A model generated the notes under the pieces. The model did not search any database. It was given only the letters and a program-made list of their open reading frames with translations, and was not told the origin of the DNA. A stretch of DNA of 64,000 nucleotides, taken from Cecembia calidifontis. Its GTDB lineage: Bacteria; Bacteroidota; Bacteroidia; Cytophagales; Cyclobacteriaceae. Within the stretch, counting starts at the first letter, position 1; the number at the start of each line of letters is the position of its first letter. Where the stretch lies: contig NZ_SGXG01000001.1 of NCBI RefSeq assembly GCF_004216715.1, positions 2,175,001-2,239,000 on the forward strand, in the 5' to 3' direction. Positions 1 to 8,810 of the stretch are shown piece after piece. A program made the translations under genes and the position numbers.

Positions 1-972
1 TGTTTCTTCTAGAATAGCAATCGCTTCCGGAAGGTCTGGGTAAGATTGGAGGTTGCCCGAATCATATCTTCCAATGACCTGATGCAGGTAAGTGGATTCT
101 GCCAATGGTTGGAGGTTGGATTGAAGGATTTGCCTTTCATTTTTATCCTTAGGTATATCCACTTTCAAGGCTGCCGAGATCTGAATTTTGCCAATTTTGA
201 TGCCTTCTTCCTGAAATTTGCGGAAGGTGTCCTGTGCCTTTTCATAGACAATGGCAAAATGGCAAACATCATAGCAAATTCTGATATGGTGTTTCAGCAG
301 CTGCGCTGCAGCACCAGAGGAAATTCCCAGTTTCTCCACCAGCCATGCACCTCCTTTTGGAAGCAACCAATCCCTGAAAAACCATAGGACTTCCTCCGTA
401 TTTTCCAAAAAACCATCAGGTTCGGGTTCAATATCCAAGTGAAGCGTTTTCTGGGTTTTTTGCTCGATTTGATGCAATTCTGCAGTGACTTCCGCTAAAT
501 GTTCACAAGCTGTCTGTAACACTTTATCCCTTTCCGATTCCAATTCAAACCAATGCCGGTAAGAAATGGGGGAAGTGGAAATACTTCCCTCATGCCCAGT
601 GGGTGTTAAAGCTTCCAGGATATGAAAAAGCCTGATTGTATAATCTTTGCGGGCTGTCGTGGACCAATCGGGCACATGTACTTTGTCTTTGACTATGGCA
701 TGATGGAAATCTCCATAAGGAAATCCGTTCATAGTAAAAACATAGCAATTCTGAACGGCTAACCAGTCTTTAAATTCCTTTAGCTTATCAGGAGAAATTA
801 ATGTTTCACTGGCTTGATTGGAAAGCCTGAGCCCAATACCGAAAGGACCTTTTACCCCCAATTTGTCTTTGACTTTTGGGATGTAATCCTTCAGGCTTTG
901 GAATATGTCCTCCCAAGTTTCTCCCGGATGGATATTGGTGCAATAACTCAGATGATGTCCTTGTATCAGCAT
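1..972 (-). CDS. eboE: EboE metabolite traffic protein, partial
   Basis: Open frame on the minus strand from ATG at 972 to the window edge with no stop (324 codons, C-terminus missing). The start reads MLIQGHHLSYCTNIHPGE, and CYDVCHFA lies in the second half; both fit the EboE family, a TIM-barrel protein related to sugar-phosphate/xylose isomerases. The ATG is 5 bases after the eboD stop, so it is the last visible gene of the eboABCDE operon. In other bacteria ebo genes take part in moving a prenylated or aromatic metabolite precursor across the membrane; the reaction of EboE itself is not known to me. An EboF gene may follow outside the window. Confidence 0.85.
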   Translation of the reverse strand, partial: MLIQGHHLSYCTNIHPGETWEDIFQSLKDYIPKVKDKLGVKGPFGIGLRLSNQASETLISPDKLKEFKDWLAVQNCYVFTMNGFPYGDFHHAIVKDKVHVPDWSTTARKDYTIRLFHILEALTPTGHEGSISTSPISYRHWFELESERDKVLQTACEHLAEVTAELHQIEQKTQKTLHLDIEPEPDGFLENTEEVLWFFRDWLLPKGGAWLVEKLGISSGAAAQLLKHHIRICYDVCHFAIVYEKAQDTFRKFQEEGIKIGKIQISAALKVDIPKDKNERQILQSNLQPLAESTYLHQVIGRYDSGNLQSYPDLPEAIAILEET

Positions 973-977
973 GCCTC

Positions 978-2129
978 TCAGTTCAGGTTGGTGATCTTAT
1001 GCTTAGATTCAAGGTAAGCGATGGCCTTTCGGATCAAGTTAGTGTCCATTTCATGGACTTCTTCCCCTTTTCCTACGGCTTTGAGCAACATGATGGTCAA
1101 TCTTCCGCCCAGGTGTTCCCTGAATTCTTCCAGTCCTTTGATCAGGTTGTCTCCTGTCAGCTCCGGCACAAATAAATCGAAGCCCAAGTCAGTGATCAGT
1201 TTCAATATTCTTTCTATATCGGCTTCCCCTATCCATCCTTTCAAAAAGGAGTAGGTACTGTCCAAAGCGATGCCTATAGCCACCGCTTCGCCATGCCTTA
1301 AGTCAAAGTTGGTCAGGTTTTCCAGCTTATGTGCAGCCCAGTGGCCGAAGTCCAAAGGCCTGGATGAACCCATTTCAAAAGGATCTTTTCCGGCAATATG
1401 GTCTAAATGCATCTTTGCACAACGGATAATAGAATCCTTCATAGGTTCCATGGCTCTTTGGGCCAGACCGAGGGCATGTTTTTCCAACCATTGGAAAAAA
1501 TCCGCATCCTTGATCAGGGCAACTTTAATGGCTTCCGCCAAACCCGATCTCCAGTCCCTATCATCCAGAGTTTTTAAGAAATCAAAATCATTGATGACCA
1601 AATAAGGAGTGGCGAAGGTGCCTATATAATTTTTCTTCCCGAAATAGTTGATGCTGTTTTTGACGCCCACTCCTGAGTCATTCTGTGACAGAACGGTGGT
1701 GGGGATTCTGATATGTCTCACACCGCGATGGGAAATGGCAGCGGCAAAACCCACCATGTCCAATACCGCCCCGCCCCCTATTACCATGATGTAAGAATGC
1801 CGGTCTATGCCGTACAGGTGTGTAGCTTCTACGATTTGTCTGACAAGGTCTTCATCGTTTTTGGAGGCTTCTCCCCCAGGTACTATCATCGGGGCTGCGC
1901 AAAGTAAAACATCCTTTTTGTAGGTATCAAAATATTCCTCCAACTTAGAAATCAGGTCAGGGTGAGCTTCAGTAAGTCCCTGATCCAAGACTACAAAAAT
2001 CCTGGCAGGACTTTCTGACCTGAGATGATCTGCCAAAAGGCTATTCTTTGGATCAAACAGGCCATGGGTAAAGCATACCTTGTACTGGAAATGGACTGAA
2101 AAGGCCTGTTGAAGAACTGTATGTGTCAT
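978..2129 (-). CDS. eboD: EboD, 3-dehydroquinate synthase-like protein
   Basis: 383 aa member of the dehydroquinate synthase / 2-deoxy-scyllo-inosose synthase superfamily. Visible motifs are the NAD-binding GGGAVLDMVG, the conserved IPTTVLSQNDSGVGVKN stretch, and metal-ligand regions LAEAIK, FGHWAAHKLE and RHGEAVAIG. Its place between a UbiA-like gene (21-base gap) and eboE marks it as the ebo-cluster paralogue, not the shikimate-pathway AroB. It probably cyclises a sugar-phosphate-like substrate; the substrate is unknown. ATG at 2129. Confidence 0.88.
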   Translation of the reverse strand: MTHTVLQQAFSVHFQYKVCFTHGLFDPKNSLLADHLRSESPARIFVVLDQGLTEAHPDLISKLEEYFDTYKKDVLLCAAPMIVPGGEASKNDEDLVRQIVEATHLYGIDRHSYIMVIGGGAVLDMVGFAAAISHRGVRHIRIPTTVLSQNDSGVGVKNSINYFGKKNYIGTFATPYLVINDFDFLKTLDDRDWRSGLAEAIKVALIKDADFFQWLEKHALGLAQRAMEPMKDSIIRCAKMHLDHIAGKDPFEMGSSRPLDFGHWAAHKLENLTNFDLRHGEAVAIGIALDSTYSFLKGWIGEADIERILKLITDLGFDLFVPELTGDNLIKGLEEFREHLGGRLTIMLLKAVGKGEEVHEMDTNLIRKAIAYLESKHKITNLN

Positions 2130-2150
2130 TTTAATCGGGGCGTTGGGGCA

Positions 2151-3065
2151 TCAAGTTACGGCAAATATTTTTGCCAATCTTAATGAAATAGGAAGTAGGA
2201 TCAAAATGCATAATCCCACCCACCAGCCGGAGAAGCTGGCAGCAAGGGAAGCATTGAGGATAATCAAAGAGATAACAGCGGCTTTCACGGACTTTCCGAT
2301 CAGTTGGGGCTGCTGCAAGCGCAAAGCTTTGACCAGTGGAGGAAGAATCATATAGGCAAACAAACCTACAAAAGGGATGACCTTCCATCCTGCATTACCT
2401 TCCAAAAAGGCGATGAATAGAAGTACGGCAATAATGGTGATATAGATACCAAGGCCACCGATCAGGGCATTCTTGTTTTTACCATGTACTTCACCTCTGC
2501 TGATCATGGTGATGGCGGAAACATAAGCCAAAGGAATCAGACCCAATGCCCAGAAATCAGGCAAAAGTTCGGGAATAACAGAAACGCCCAAGAGCAAATT
2601 GCCGGCCCGGCAAAGGCCCATATTGATAGGGCCAAAAATAGCCTGATGTTTTCCCCAGGCGTCATAAAGCACAGCCAGTAAGCCTACCGAAAGGGCAATC
2701 AAGCCGCTCCAAATATTGACTTGAAAAGCTGCCAAAACCCCTAATGCAATCAGCGAGGCTGCCATCCATGCCGCATGGCTTTTTTTTACTTTCCCGCTTG
2801 GGATGGGCCGTTCCGGCCGCTCTATAGCATCCAGTTGGGCGTCAAAGACATCATTGAAGGCCACGCCACCTCCATATAAACCTATGGTGGAGAGGGATAA
2901 CCAAATTAAGGGGAGGGCATAAAGGTTACCGTTTCCGGCATATTGGGAAAGTATAAGTGTAGCAGCACCGGAAACAGCAAAACCAGCCCAAATATCAGCA
3001 ACGGCTGTGATGATGTTGGCAGGTCTCGTTAGTTGAAGGTAGGCTTTAAGCTTCGAGTTTGCCAT
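2151..3065 (-). CDS. eboC: EboC, UbiA-like prenyltransferase
   Basis: 304 aa integral membrane protein of the UbiA superfamily. The first Asp-rich prenyl-diphosphate motif is seen as NDVFDAQLDAIERPERPIPSG near residue 75-95 and the second as YDAWGKH near 140. There are about eight or nine hydrophobic segments. It should transfer a polyprenyl group to an acceptor at the inner membrane; the acceptor is unknown. It starts 4 bases after the eboB stop, so the genes are translationally close. Confidence 0.9.
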   Translation of the reverse strand: MANSKLKAYLQLTRPANIITAVADIWAGFAVSGAATLILSQYAGNGNLYALPLIWLSLSTIGLYGGGVAFNDVFDAQLDAIERPERPIPSGKVKKSHAAWMAASLIALGVLAAFQVNIWSGLIALSVGLLAVLYDAWGKHQAIFGPINMGLCRAGNLLLGVSVIPELLPDFWALGLIPLAYVSAITMISRGEVHGKNKNALIGGLGIYITIIAVLLFIAFLEGNAGWKVIPFVGLFAYMILPPLVKALRLQQPQLIGKSVKAAVISLIILNASLAASFSGWWVGLCILILLPISLRLAKIFAVT

Positions 3066-3068
3066 AGA

Positions 3069-3980
3069 TCAGTTTTCGACATAATCTGAAGGTCCTTCTA
3101 CCCTTGGCGTCTGACCTCCCCGCAATACGGAATTGCCCGCATGTTTTAGCCGTTGGTCAATCGGTTCGGGATTCAGCCAATCCGATTCATCCATCTGTCC
3201 GCTTTGGGAGTAGGCGGTCAGTGCATTTTGGTAGCAGGTCATTCTTATATGTTCTTCCGGGATACCATGCTTGCGCATTAAGGCTGCTGTTTTTGGAACT
3301 GCAAGAGGGTCACTGATGCCCCAGTCGGCTGCGGAATCTACGATAATCCGCTCAGGTCCATATTTTTTTACAATCTCCACCATCCTATTACTGCCCATTT
3401 TGGTGTGGGGATAGATGGTAAATGCAGCCCAATAGCCCCTGTCCAACACTTCTTTGACGGTTTCCTCATTGTTATGGTCCACGATGACCATATGCGGAGG
3501 CAGTCCATGCTCCTCGCTTACATCCATACTTCTTGTGGTGCCTTTTTTCTTGTCCCTGTGCGGGGTATGGATAAGTACCGGCAATTCTACCTCTTTGGCC
3601 AACTCCAACTGGAGCCTGTAATACTTGTCTTCTGCGGCAGTTTGGTCGTCATATCCGATTTCACCTATGGCCACTACTCCTTCTTTGGTGGCATACAAAG
3701 GCAACAATTCCATGACTTCTTCCGCGAGCGCCTCATTGTTGGCTTCTTTGGAATTCAATCCAATGGTACAATAATGGACGATGCCAAACTGTTTGGCCCG
3801 GAATCGCTCCCAGCCTACCAAGGTGCTGAAATAATCTTTGAAACTGCCTACTTCTGTCCTGGGTTGGCCCAACCAAAAAGCAGGTTCAATAATCGCCACT
3901 ACTCCCGCTTTTCTCATGGCTTCATAATCATCCGTGGTGCGGGATACTGCATGAAGGTGAGGATCTATGTACATTTCCAT
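3069..3980 (-). CDS. eboB: EboB, TatD-family metal-dependent hydrolase
   Basis: Amidohydrolase-fold protein of the TatD type, about 303 aa. Metal-binding motifs are DPHLHAV at the N-terminus, AIGEIGYDD, LIHTPHRDK and IIVDSAADWG. The frame extends upstream to a TTG at 3989, but ATG at 3980 (or 3974) is the more likely start because the conserved MYIDPHLH begins there. It lies second in the ebo operon, 62 bases after eboA. TatD relatives are metal-dependent hydrolases; in ebo clusters the substrate is not established. Confidence 0.87.
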   Translation of the reverse strand: MEMYIDPHLHAVSRTTDDYEAMRKAGVVAIIEPAFWLGQPRTEVGSFKDYFSTLVGWERFRAKQFGIVHYCTIGLNSKEANNEALAEEVMELLPLYATKEGVVAIGEIGYDDQTAAEDKYYRLQLELAKEVELPVLIHTPHRDKKKGTTRSMDVSEEHGLPPHMVIVDHNNEETVKEVLDRGYWAAFTIYPHTKMGSNRMVEIVKKYGPERIIVDSAADWGISDPLAVPKTAALMRKHGIPEEHIRMTCYQNALTAYSQSGQMDESDWLNPEPIDQRLKHAGNSVLRGGQTPRVEGPSDYVEN

Positions 3981-4042
3981 TGTTTTCAAGGTTTATTGTT
4001 TTATAATAAGGCATTGATTCAGCGCCCTTAGGTTTGAGTATT

Positions 4043-4948
4043 TTAATTTTTGATCAGGGTTTCCGCAAAGCTTTTCCCAATAGATTCCCAGTTGATAATT
4101 CCTGCCTCGATATCCTTTTGGATTGCAGGGTACTTTGAGAGATATGCTTTTGCTTTTGGGAAGGAAGATTGATGACATGCCAACAATGCAGCCTGTTTTT
4201 CAAGCATATCGGCACTGTTCAATACTTTTTCGATATCCTTAAGTCTTGAATCATCGAGAAAAGGGGCTACATATCTCCATAATTCCGGCATCACATTACG
4301 GCCTGCTGCCCATTTTTCATGGGCAAAATCAATCAGGATGCTGGCCAGGTTTTCATTGCTACGTTGGTCCGCATTTTGGATCAAAAATAGAGGCCTTTGC
4401 ATAAATACGGCCTTAAGCAACATCTGATTCCATGCTCTTTCATCGAAATATTCGGATGGATAGGGATTGTCCAGTGCAACCGCATCAAACACCAATGTCA
4501 TATTGGTCCTCAGTCCCTCAATGGCCCTGTCGGTCAATTTGTCCTGAAAGGGATAGATAGGCAGGGCAGCATAAAGGCTTTTGAGTTCCTGCATGTCTCC
4601 GGTTTCAAACAATTGGTTCATGGTTTTGAACCAGAGCCCTTCATCCTGCTGTGGAAAAGACAAAATCAAAACCGTTCTTGCGGTCTGCAATTTGTCCCAG
4701 GCGGAAGGAGTAAAACCCTTTCTAATCTTTTCAGCTTCCTTTGCCTGCGCATGGTTTAACCTTAAAGTCGATTTATCAAAATATTTTGAGGCCTTACCAA
4801 AAGCGAGGAAAAGCTTCATGGCTTTAGCGCTATTATTGATTTCTTTGCATTGGCTTTTCAACCAATTCATGGAATCGGATTCAGCCTGGTGGCTGAGCAG
4901 TTCAATCAAATAATCCTTTGCCTGCTCGGTTACATTATGCGCTGACAT
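4043..4948 (-). CDS. eboA: EboA-domain protein
   Basis: 301 aa soluble, helix-rich protein with no signal peptide. It carries the EboA-type features (DKLQTARTVLILSFPQQDEG, FDAVALDNPYPSEYFDE, QMLLKAVFM). It is first in the operon and has a TAnnTTTG -7 element 36 bases upstream. EboA is needed with EboB and EboC for export of the scytonemin monomer in a cyanobacterium; in Bacteroidota its role is unknown. The assignment rests on family recognition plus perfect synteny with eboB-E. Confidence 0.86.
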   Translation of the reverse strand: MSAHNVTEQAKDYLIELLSHQAESDSMNWLKSQCKEINNSAKAMKLFLAFGKASKYFDKSTLRLNHAQAKEAEKIRKGFTPSAWDKLQTARTVLILSFPQQDEGLWFKTMNQLFETGDMQELKSLYAALPIYPFQDKLTDRAIEGLRTNMTLVFDAVALDNPYPSEYFDERAWNQMLLKAVFMQRPLFLIQNADQRSNENLASILIDFAHEKWAAGRNVMPELWRYVAPFLDDSRLKDIEKVLNSADMLEKQAALLACHQSSFPKAKAYLSKYPAIQKDIEAGIINWESIGKSFAETLIKN

Positions 4949-4983
4949 GACTTGAGGGTTAATTGGGGTAAATTTTTTACTTG

Positions 4984-4991
4984 CAAACTTA
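4984..4991 (-). promoter_or_regulatory. Candidate -7 element of the ebo operon
   Basis: On the minus strand TAAGTTTG matches the Bacteroidota -7 consensus TAnnTTTG, 36 bases before the eboA ATG. No good TTTG is seen 19-21 bases further upstream, so the promoter may be weak or activator-dependent. Confidence 0.45.
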
Positions 4992-5160
4992 TCGTAAATT
5001 TAAAGATTAAACCCACACTTGGAAGGCGGGCTTTGTAAAAAATGGCCTCAATTCATATAGGTGGAAAAATAATATTTTTGTTGGTCAAACTTACCGGCAA
5101 AAATTTCAATCATACGCATGCTTTTTTGTTTATTTGTTAAGTCATATCCATGCAAGCACT

Positions 5161-6486
5161 ATGAGAAACCTGTTGTTGAGACCCGGAGCGGAAGAATTGA
5201 ATTATGAAATCCGTGGCATAGTCAAAAAAGCCCGTCAAATAGAAGCATTGGGATACCGGATTACCTGGGAGAATATCGGTGACCCCATCCAGAAAAACAA
5301 CAAGGTGCCACAGTGGATGAAGGCCATAGTTTCCGATCTTGTTACGCAAGATAAAAGTTATGGGTATGCTGACTCCAAAGGGGTTTTGGAAACCCGGAAG
5401 TTTTTGGCTGAATTGAACAACCGCAAAGGAGGGGCTCAGATTACGGAGGAGGATGTGTTGTTTTTCAACGGTTTGGGAGATGCCATTGCCAAGTTATACC
5501 AGTTTTTGATTCCTACTGCCAGGATCATAGGACCTTCTCCCGCCTATAGTACACACAGTTCGGCAGAGGCTGCTCATGCCAATACTGCACCTATTACCTA
5601 CAATTTGGATCCGGACAATCAATGGCTGCCGGATATGGAGGACCTGTATAATAAGGTCAAATACAATCCTTCCGTTGTAGGGATTTTGATCATCAATCCC
5701 GATAACCCAACGGGAATGGTCTATCCAAAAGAAGTGTTGGAGGGTTTTGTCAAGATTGCGAGGGAATTCAATCTGTTGTTGATAGCAGATGAAATTTACC
5801 AGAATATCACTTACAATGGCGTAAAAGCTGTGGCTTTAGCTGAGGTTATCGGGGATCTTCCTGCCATATCTTTGAAGGGAATTTCCAAGGAATTTCCTTG
5901 GCCAGGAGCAAGGTGTGGCTGGATGGAGTTTTACAACAGGAATGCTTCCAAGGAATTCAGCAAGCTGGTGCAGACTTTGGAAAATGCCAAGATGATCGAA
6001 GTGTGCTCTACCATTCTTCCCCAGCTCTCTATTCCCAGAATCATGAGCCATCCACAGTATTTTGATTACAGGAATGCCGAGAACGAGAAAATAGGACGAA
6101 GGAGCAGGATTATGGAGGAGATTTTGGGGGATGTGCCAGGTATTAAATTCAATCCGACCAAGGGGGCATTCTACAATACCATCGTGTTTGATCCTGATTA
6201 CCTAAAGCCTGACCAAAGTCTTCCATTGTCCGATCTTAAGGTGAAGTCATTAATGGAAGGCTGGCTGCAGCAGGATCCGGCTATGCCCTTGGACAAGAGG
6301 TTCGTGTATTATTTATTGGCATCTGCCCATATTTGTGTTGTGCCGATTTCTTCTTTCTGTTCTGATTTGAGGGGTTTCAGGGTGACGCTGCTGGAGGAAG
6401 ACGAATCCATTTTCAGAAACACTTTTGAAAAATTAGGAGCTGCCATCCGGGCTTATCTAAGGTCATCAGAAAGCGTCTTGGCCTAA
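5161..6486 (+). CDS. PLP-dependent aminotransferase, class I/II
   Basis: 441 aa fold-type I aminotransferase. The PLP lysine region is KGISKEFPWPGARCGW near residue 240-255, preceded by NPDNPTG and IADEIYQN (the Asp that contacts the pyridine nitrogen). The frame continues upstream to a TTG at 5134, but ATG at 5161 (MRNLLLRPGAEEL) is preferred. Length and motifs resemble AlaA/AspC-like enzymes of Bacteroidota; the amino-acid substrate cannot be told from sequence. It is transcribed divergently from the ebo operon and converges with the next gene with a single base between the stop codons. Confidence 0.85.
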   Translation: MRNLLLRPGAEELNYEIRGIVKKARQIEALGYRITWENIGDPIQKNNKVPQWMKAIVSDLVTQDKSYGYADSKGVLETRKFLAELNNRKGGAQITEEDVLFFNGLGDAIAKLYQFLIPTARIIGPSPAYSTHSSAEAAHANTAPITYNLDPDNQWLPDMEDLYNKVKYNPSVVGILIINPDNPTGMVYPKEVLEGFVKIAREFNLLLIADEIYQNITYNGVKAVALAEVIGDLPAISLKGISKEFPWPGARCGWMEFYNRNASKEFSKLVQTLENAKMIEVCSTILPQLSIPRIMSHPQYFDYRNAENEKIGRRSRIMEEILGDVPGIKFNPTKGAFYNTIVFDPDYLKPDQSLPLSDLKVKSLMEGWLQQDPAMPLDKRFVYYLLASAHICVVPISSFCSDLRGFRVTLLEEDESIFRNTFEKLGAAIRAYLRSSESVLA

Positions 6487-6487
6487 T

Positions 6488-7504
6488 TTATAATCCGGGT
6501 CTCCAAATGGCGGTTAGAAATGCCTTTCTCAATGAAGAGGAGGATTGCCCGTCTGCCAGGTCATCGTGTTCCCGTACATCCAATGGTTTGGAATAATCGA
6601 ATTTTTCCTCGGGCAGTTCCGTCTGAATATTGACCAGTGCATTAAGGTCAGGTTGTCCGGCATTGATCCAAGCGGTGTACCAGAAGTCGGCGACCATTTT
6701 AATGGCCCTTTTCATCTGTCTTTCTACTTGGCCATCCAGCATCTCATGATAGGCTTTGGTGAATTCTTTCGAATAGACCTGTGTATTGATACCTCCCCTT
6801 TCCTCATAACTGTATTTTTTATCCTCAGTAAAGCGGCTGCTCAATAGCCTCTCAAAATGTAATACAGAATCCAGTGCCATATGCGCTTGTGTTACCGCAT
6901 CCCAAATGGCATACTGAGGCCTTTCCAGATAATCCGCTTTCCCTACGAAGAAGTCGTATTCTTCGGCCAACAGTTCTGGTATCCTACTTTCCCAAAAACC
7001 ATGGATGCCATATTGATTGGTCAGTTGTCCATTGTAATTTTTGGTAGTATGTAGGGGAACATTCATGTCACCTATATAGTGGCCAAGATCTGCGGAAAGC
7101 CGAAGAATGGAATTGATGTCTTTTCTTTTGAATGCTTCTGTCAAGGAAAGTTGGGTGAGGTACACATTCCATGGTCCAATGCCTTTGCTGCGCAGTTCTT
7201 CTTCCGGGAAAATTTCCAATGCCTGATGCCAATACCTGGGAAGTTTAAAAACCGCACTGTCGCCGTAAGCATCTGCATCTATGTAATGTTTTTCGGCTTC
7301 TCCCAATACTGCATAGCGCCGCCTGTCAGGGTTAACGGCATTTTCAGTGATGTAACCGATGTGCTGCTTAAAAAAGCCGATCATTTCCGGGGGCAGGGAG
7401 TACACTGCCTGCCTGTTGATTTTCCTGTGGGCAAAAAATCCCCATCCTTTGGTTTCTGCCGGAATAAAAAAGCACAACAGAATAATGGACAAAAAGTTTT
7501 TCAT
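6488..7504 (-). CDS. Secreted zinc-dependent phospholipase C / S1-P1 nuclease-like protein
   Basis: 338 aa with a signal peptide (residues 1-20, ending near KG before WGFFAHR). The mature N-terminal Trp and the His/Asp ligands (WGFFAHRKINR, HYIDADAYG, DLGHYIGDMNVPLH, HGFWE) fit the trinuclear-zinc phospholipase C / S1-P1 nuclease superfamily. It should act in the periplasm or outside the cell on phosphodiester or phospholipid substrates. The exact substrate is not decidable from sequence. Confidence 0.8.
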   Translation of the reverse strand: MKNFLSIILLCFFIPAETKGWGFFAHRKINRQAVYSLPPEMIGFFKQHIGYITENAVNPDRRRYAVLGEAEKHYIDADAYGDSAVFKLPRYWHQALEIFPEEELRSKGIGPWNVYLTQLSLTEAFKRKDINSILRLSADLGHYIGDMNVPLHTTKNYNGQLTNQYGIHGFWESRIPELLAEEYDFFVGKADYLERPQYAIWDAVTQAHMALDSVLHFERLLSSRFTEDKKYSYEERGGINTQVYSKEFTKAYHEMLDGQVERQMKRAIKMVADFWYTAWINAGQPDLNALVNIQTELPEEKFDYSKPLDVREHDDLADGQSSSSLRKAFLTAIWRPGL

Positions 7505-7628
7505 ACATTAAAAATAATAAGCGTGCTTCTAATTTTAAAACAAAATTATCTTACCTTTGTGCGCTTACGGCGGTAATCAAAAAATTATGAAGATTTCCGG
7601 GCTAAACGAGGTTTTGTCTGAAAATCCT

Positions 7629-7659
7629 TTTGTGTTTCAAAATTAAAGTATTACATTTG
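7629..7659 (+). promoter_or_regulatory. Promoter of rpsT
   Basis: TTTG at 7629-7632, 19 bases, then TACATTTG at 7652-7659. This is a full match to the Bacteroidota sigma-ABfr-type promoter, 50 bases before the rpsT start. Confidence 0.82.
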
Positions 7660-7709
7660 CACTCCGTTTAGAATTGGGGCGTAAATCAAAGAATTTAAGT
7701 ATATAAGAT

Positions 7710-7964
7710 ATGGCAAATCACAAATCGGCACTTAAAAGAATCCGTGCAAACGAAGCCAAGCGTTTGAGAAACAGATATCAGCACAAGACAACGAGGACCT
7801 TCATCAAAAGATTGAAGAGTATCACTGACAAGGCGGAAGCTCAGGAGTTGTTGAAAACTGTTACATCTATGATTGATAAGCTTGCGAAGAAGAATATCAT
7901 TCATAAAAACAATGCAGCCAACAAGAAGTCAAAATTGACCAAATTGGTTAATTCTTTGGCTTAA
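7710..7964 (+). CDS. rpsT: 30S ribosomal protein S20
   Basis: 84 aa, Lys/Arg-rich, with the S20 signature at the N-terminus (MANHKSALKRIRANEAKR) and the NNAANKKSKLTKLVN C-terminus. It binds 16S rRNA during 30S assembly. Single-gene transcription unit with its own consensus promoter and a strong intrinsic terminator. Length is typical of the family. Confidence 0.98.
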   Translation: MANHKSALKRIRANEAKRLRNRYQHKTTRTFIKRLKSITDKAEAQELLKTVTSMIDKLAKKNIIHKNNAANKKSKLTKLVNSLA

Positions 7965-7987
7965 TTTGAATATTATCCGATTAAGTA

Positions 7988-8016
7988 GTCCTGACCGTGT
8001 GGTCAGGACTTTTTTT
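7988..8016 (+). terminator. Intrinsic terminator of rpsT
   Basis: Perfect 9-bp stem GTCCTGACC / GGTCAGGAC around loop GTGT, followed by seven T. It lies 23 bases after the rpsT stop. Confidence 0.95.
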
Positions 8017-8109
8017 GTTTTTGGACATCTGGTATTTTTAGGTCTGACCTGATATGTCCATATAATCAGGCTTTTCAATGGATCATGTAGCTTTTTAACG
8101 CCGACTTTT

Positions 8110-8808
8110 ATGGAAGATTATCTTTCTATCAAAATTTCTCAGCTTGCCGAAGAAGACCGGCCCAGAGAAAAGCTTCTGCTCAAGGGGAAGTCAGCCCTTT
8201 CGGATGCGGAACTTTTGGCCATCTTACTGGGATCTGGGACAAAATCCCTCAGTGCAGTCGATCTGGGCAAGCATATTTTGACTTCGGTCAACCATGACCT
8301 TTCGCAACTTGCAAAAATGGGAGTGTCTGACTTGATGAAATTCAAGGGAATTGGAGAGGCCAAAGCGATCACCATAGTCTCTGCACTTGAGTTGGGAAGA
8401 AGAAGGAAATTGATCAATGATTTGCCCAAAAGATTCAAAATCGGCTCTTCTGCCGATGTGTATCAATTGATGAAGCCCGATCTGATGGATGAACCGATCG
8501 AGCATTTTTATATCATATTGCTTAACAGAAACAACCAGGTGATCAAAAAGCAGCTGATCAGCAGGGGAGGAACCAGTGGTACGGTAGCAGATCCCAAGAT
8601 CATTTTCAAGCATGCGCTGGATGCCCTTGCCAACGCCATTATTTTGGTGCACAACCATCCTTCCGGTAACCTTAAACCTTCCGAGCAGGACCGTCGTTTG
8701 ACCAAGAAGTTGAAAGATGCAGGTGAAAATTTGGATGTGTCCGTCTTGGATCATATCATTTTCACAGATGTTGCCTATTTTAGCTTTTCAGATGAAGGTT
8801 TGATATAG
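8110..8808 (+). CDS. radC: RadC family protein (JAB1/MPN metalloprotease fold)
   Basis: 232 aa. The N-terminal helix-hairpin-helix part (residues 40-80, FKGIGEAKAITIVSA) is followed by the MPN domain with the JAMM zinc motif HNHPSGNLKPSEQD near residue 180. The family was once thought to act in DNA repair; its molecular role is still unclear. It ends 2 bases before the next gene, so the two are probably cotranscribed. Confidence 0.93.
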   Translation: MEDYLSIKISQLAEEDRPREKLLLKGKSALSDAELLAILLGSGTKSLSAVDLGKHILTSVNHDLSQLAKMGVSDLMKFKGIGEAKAITIVSALELGRRRKLINDLPKRFKIGSSADVYQLMKPDLMDEPIEHFYIILLNRNNQVIKKQLISRGGTSGTVADPKIIFKHALDALANAIILVHNHPSGNLKPSEQDRRLTKKLKDAGENLDVSVLDHIIFTDVAYFSFSDEGLI

Positions 8809-8810
8809 TC

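Noticed and set aside
978..2129. AroB of the shikimate pathway
   Set aside because: The superfamily fits, but the position inside eboA-E points to the EboD paralogue.
3405..4031. 208-codon plus-strand frame
   Set aside because: It lies fully across eboB on the other strand and has no protein-like motifs; the eboB frame has clear metal-binding motifs.
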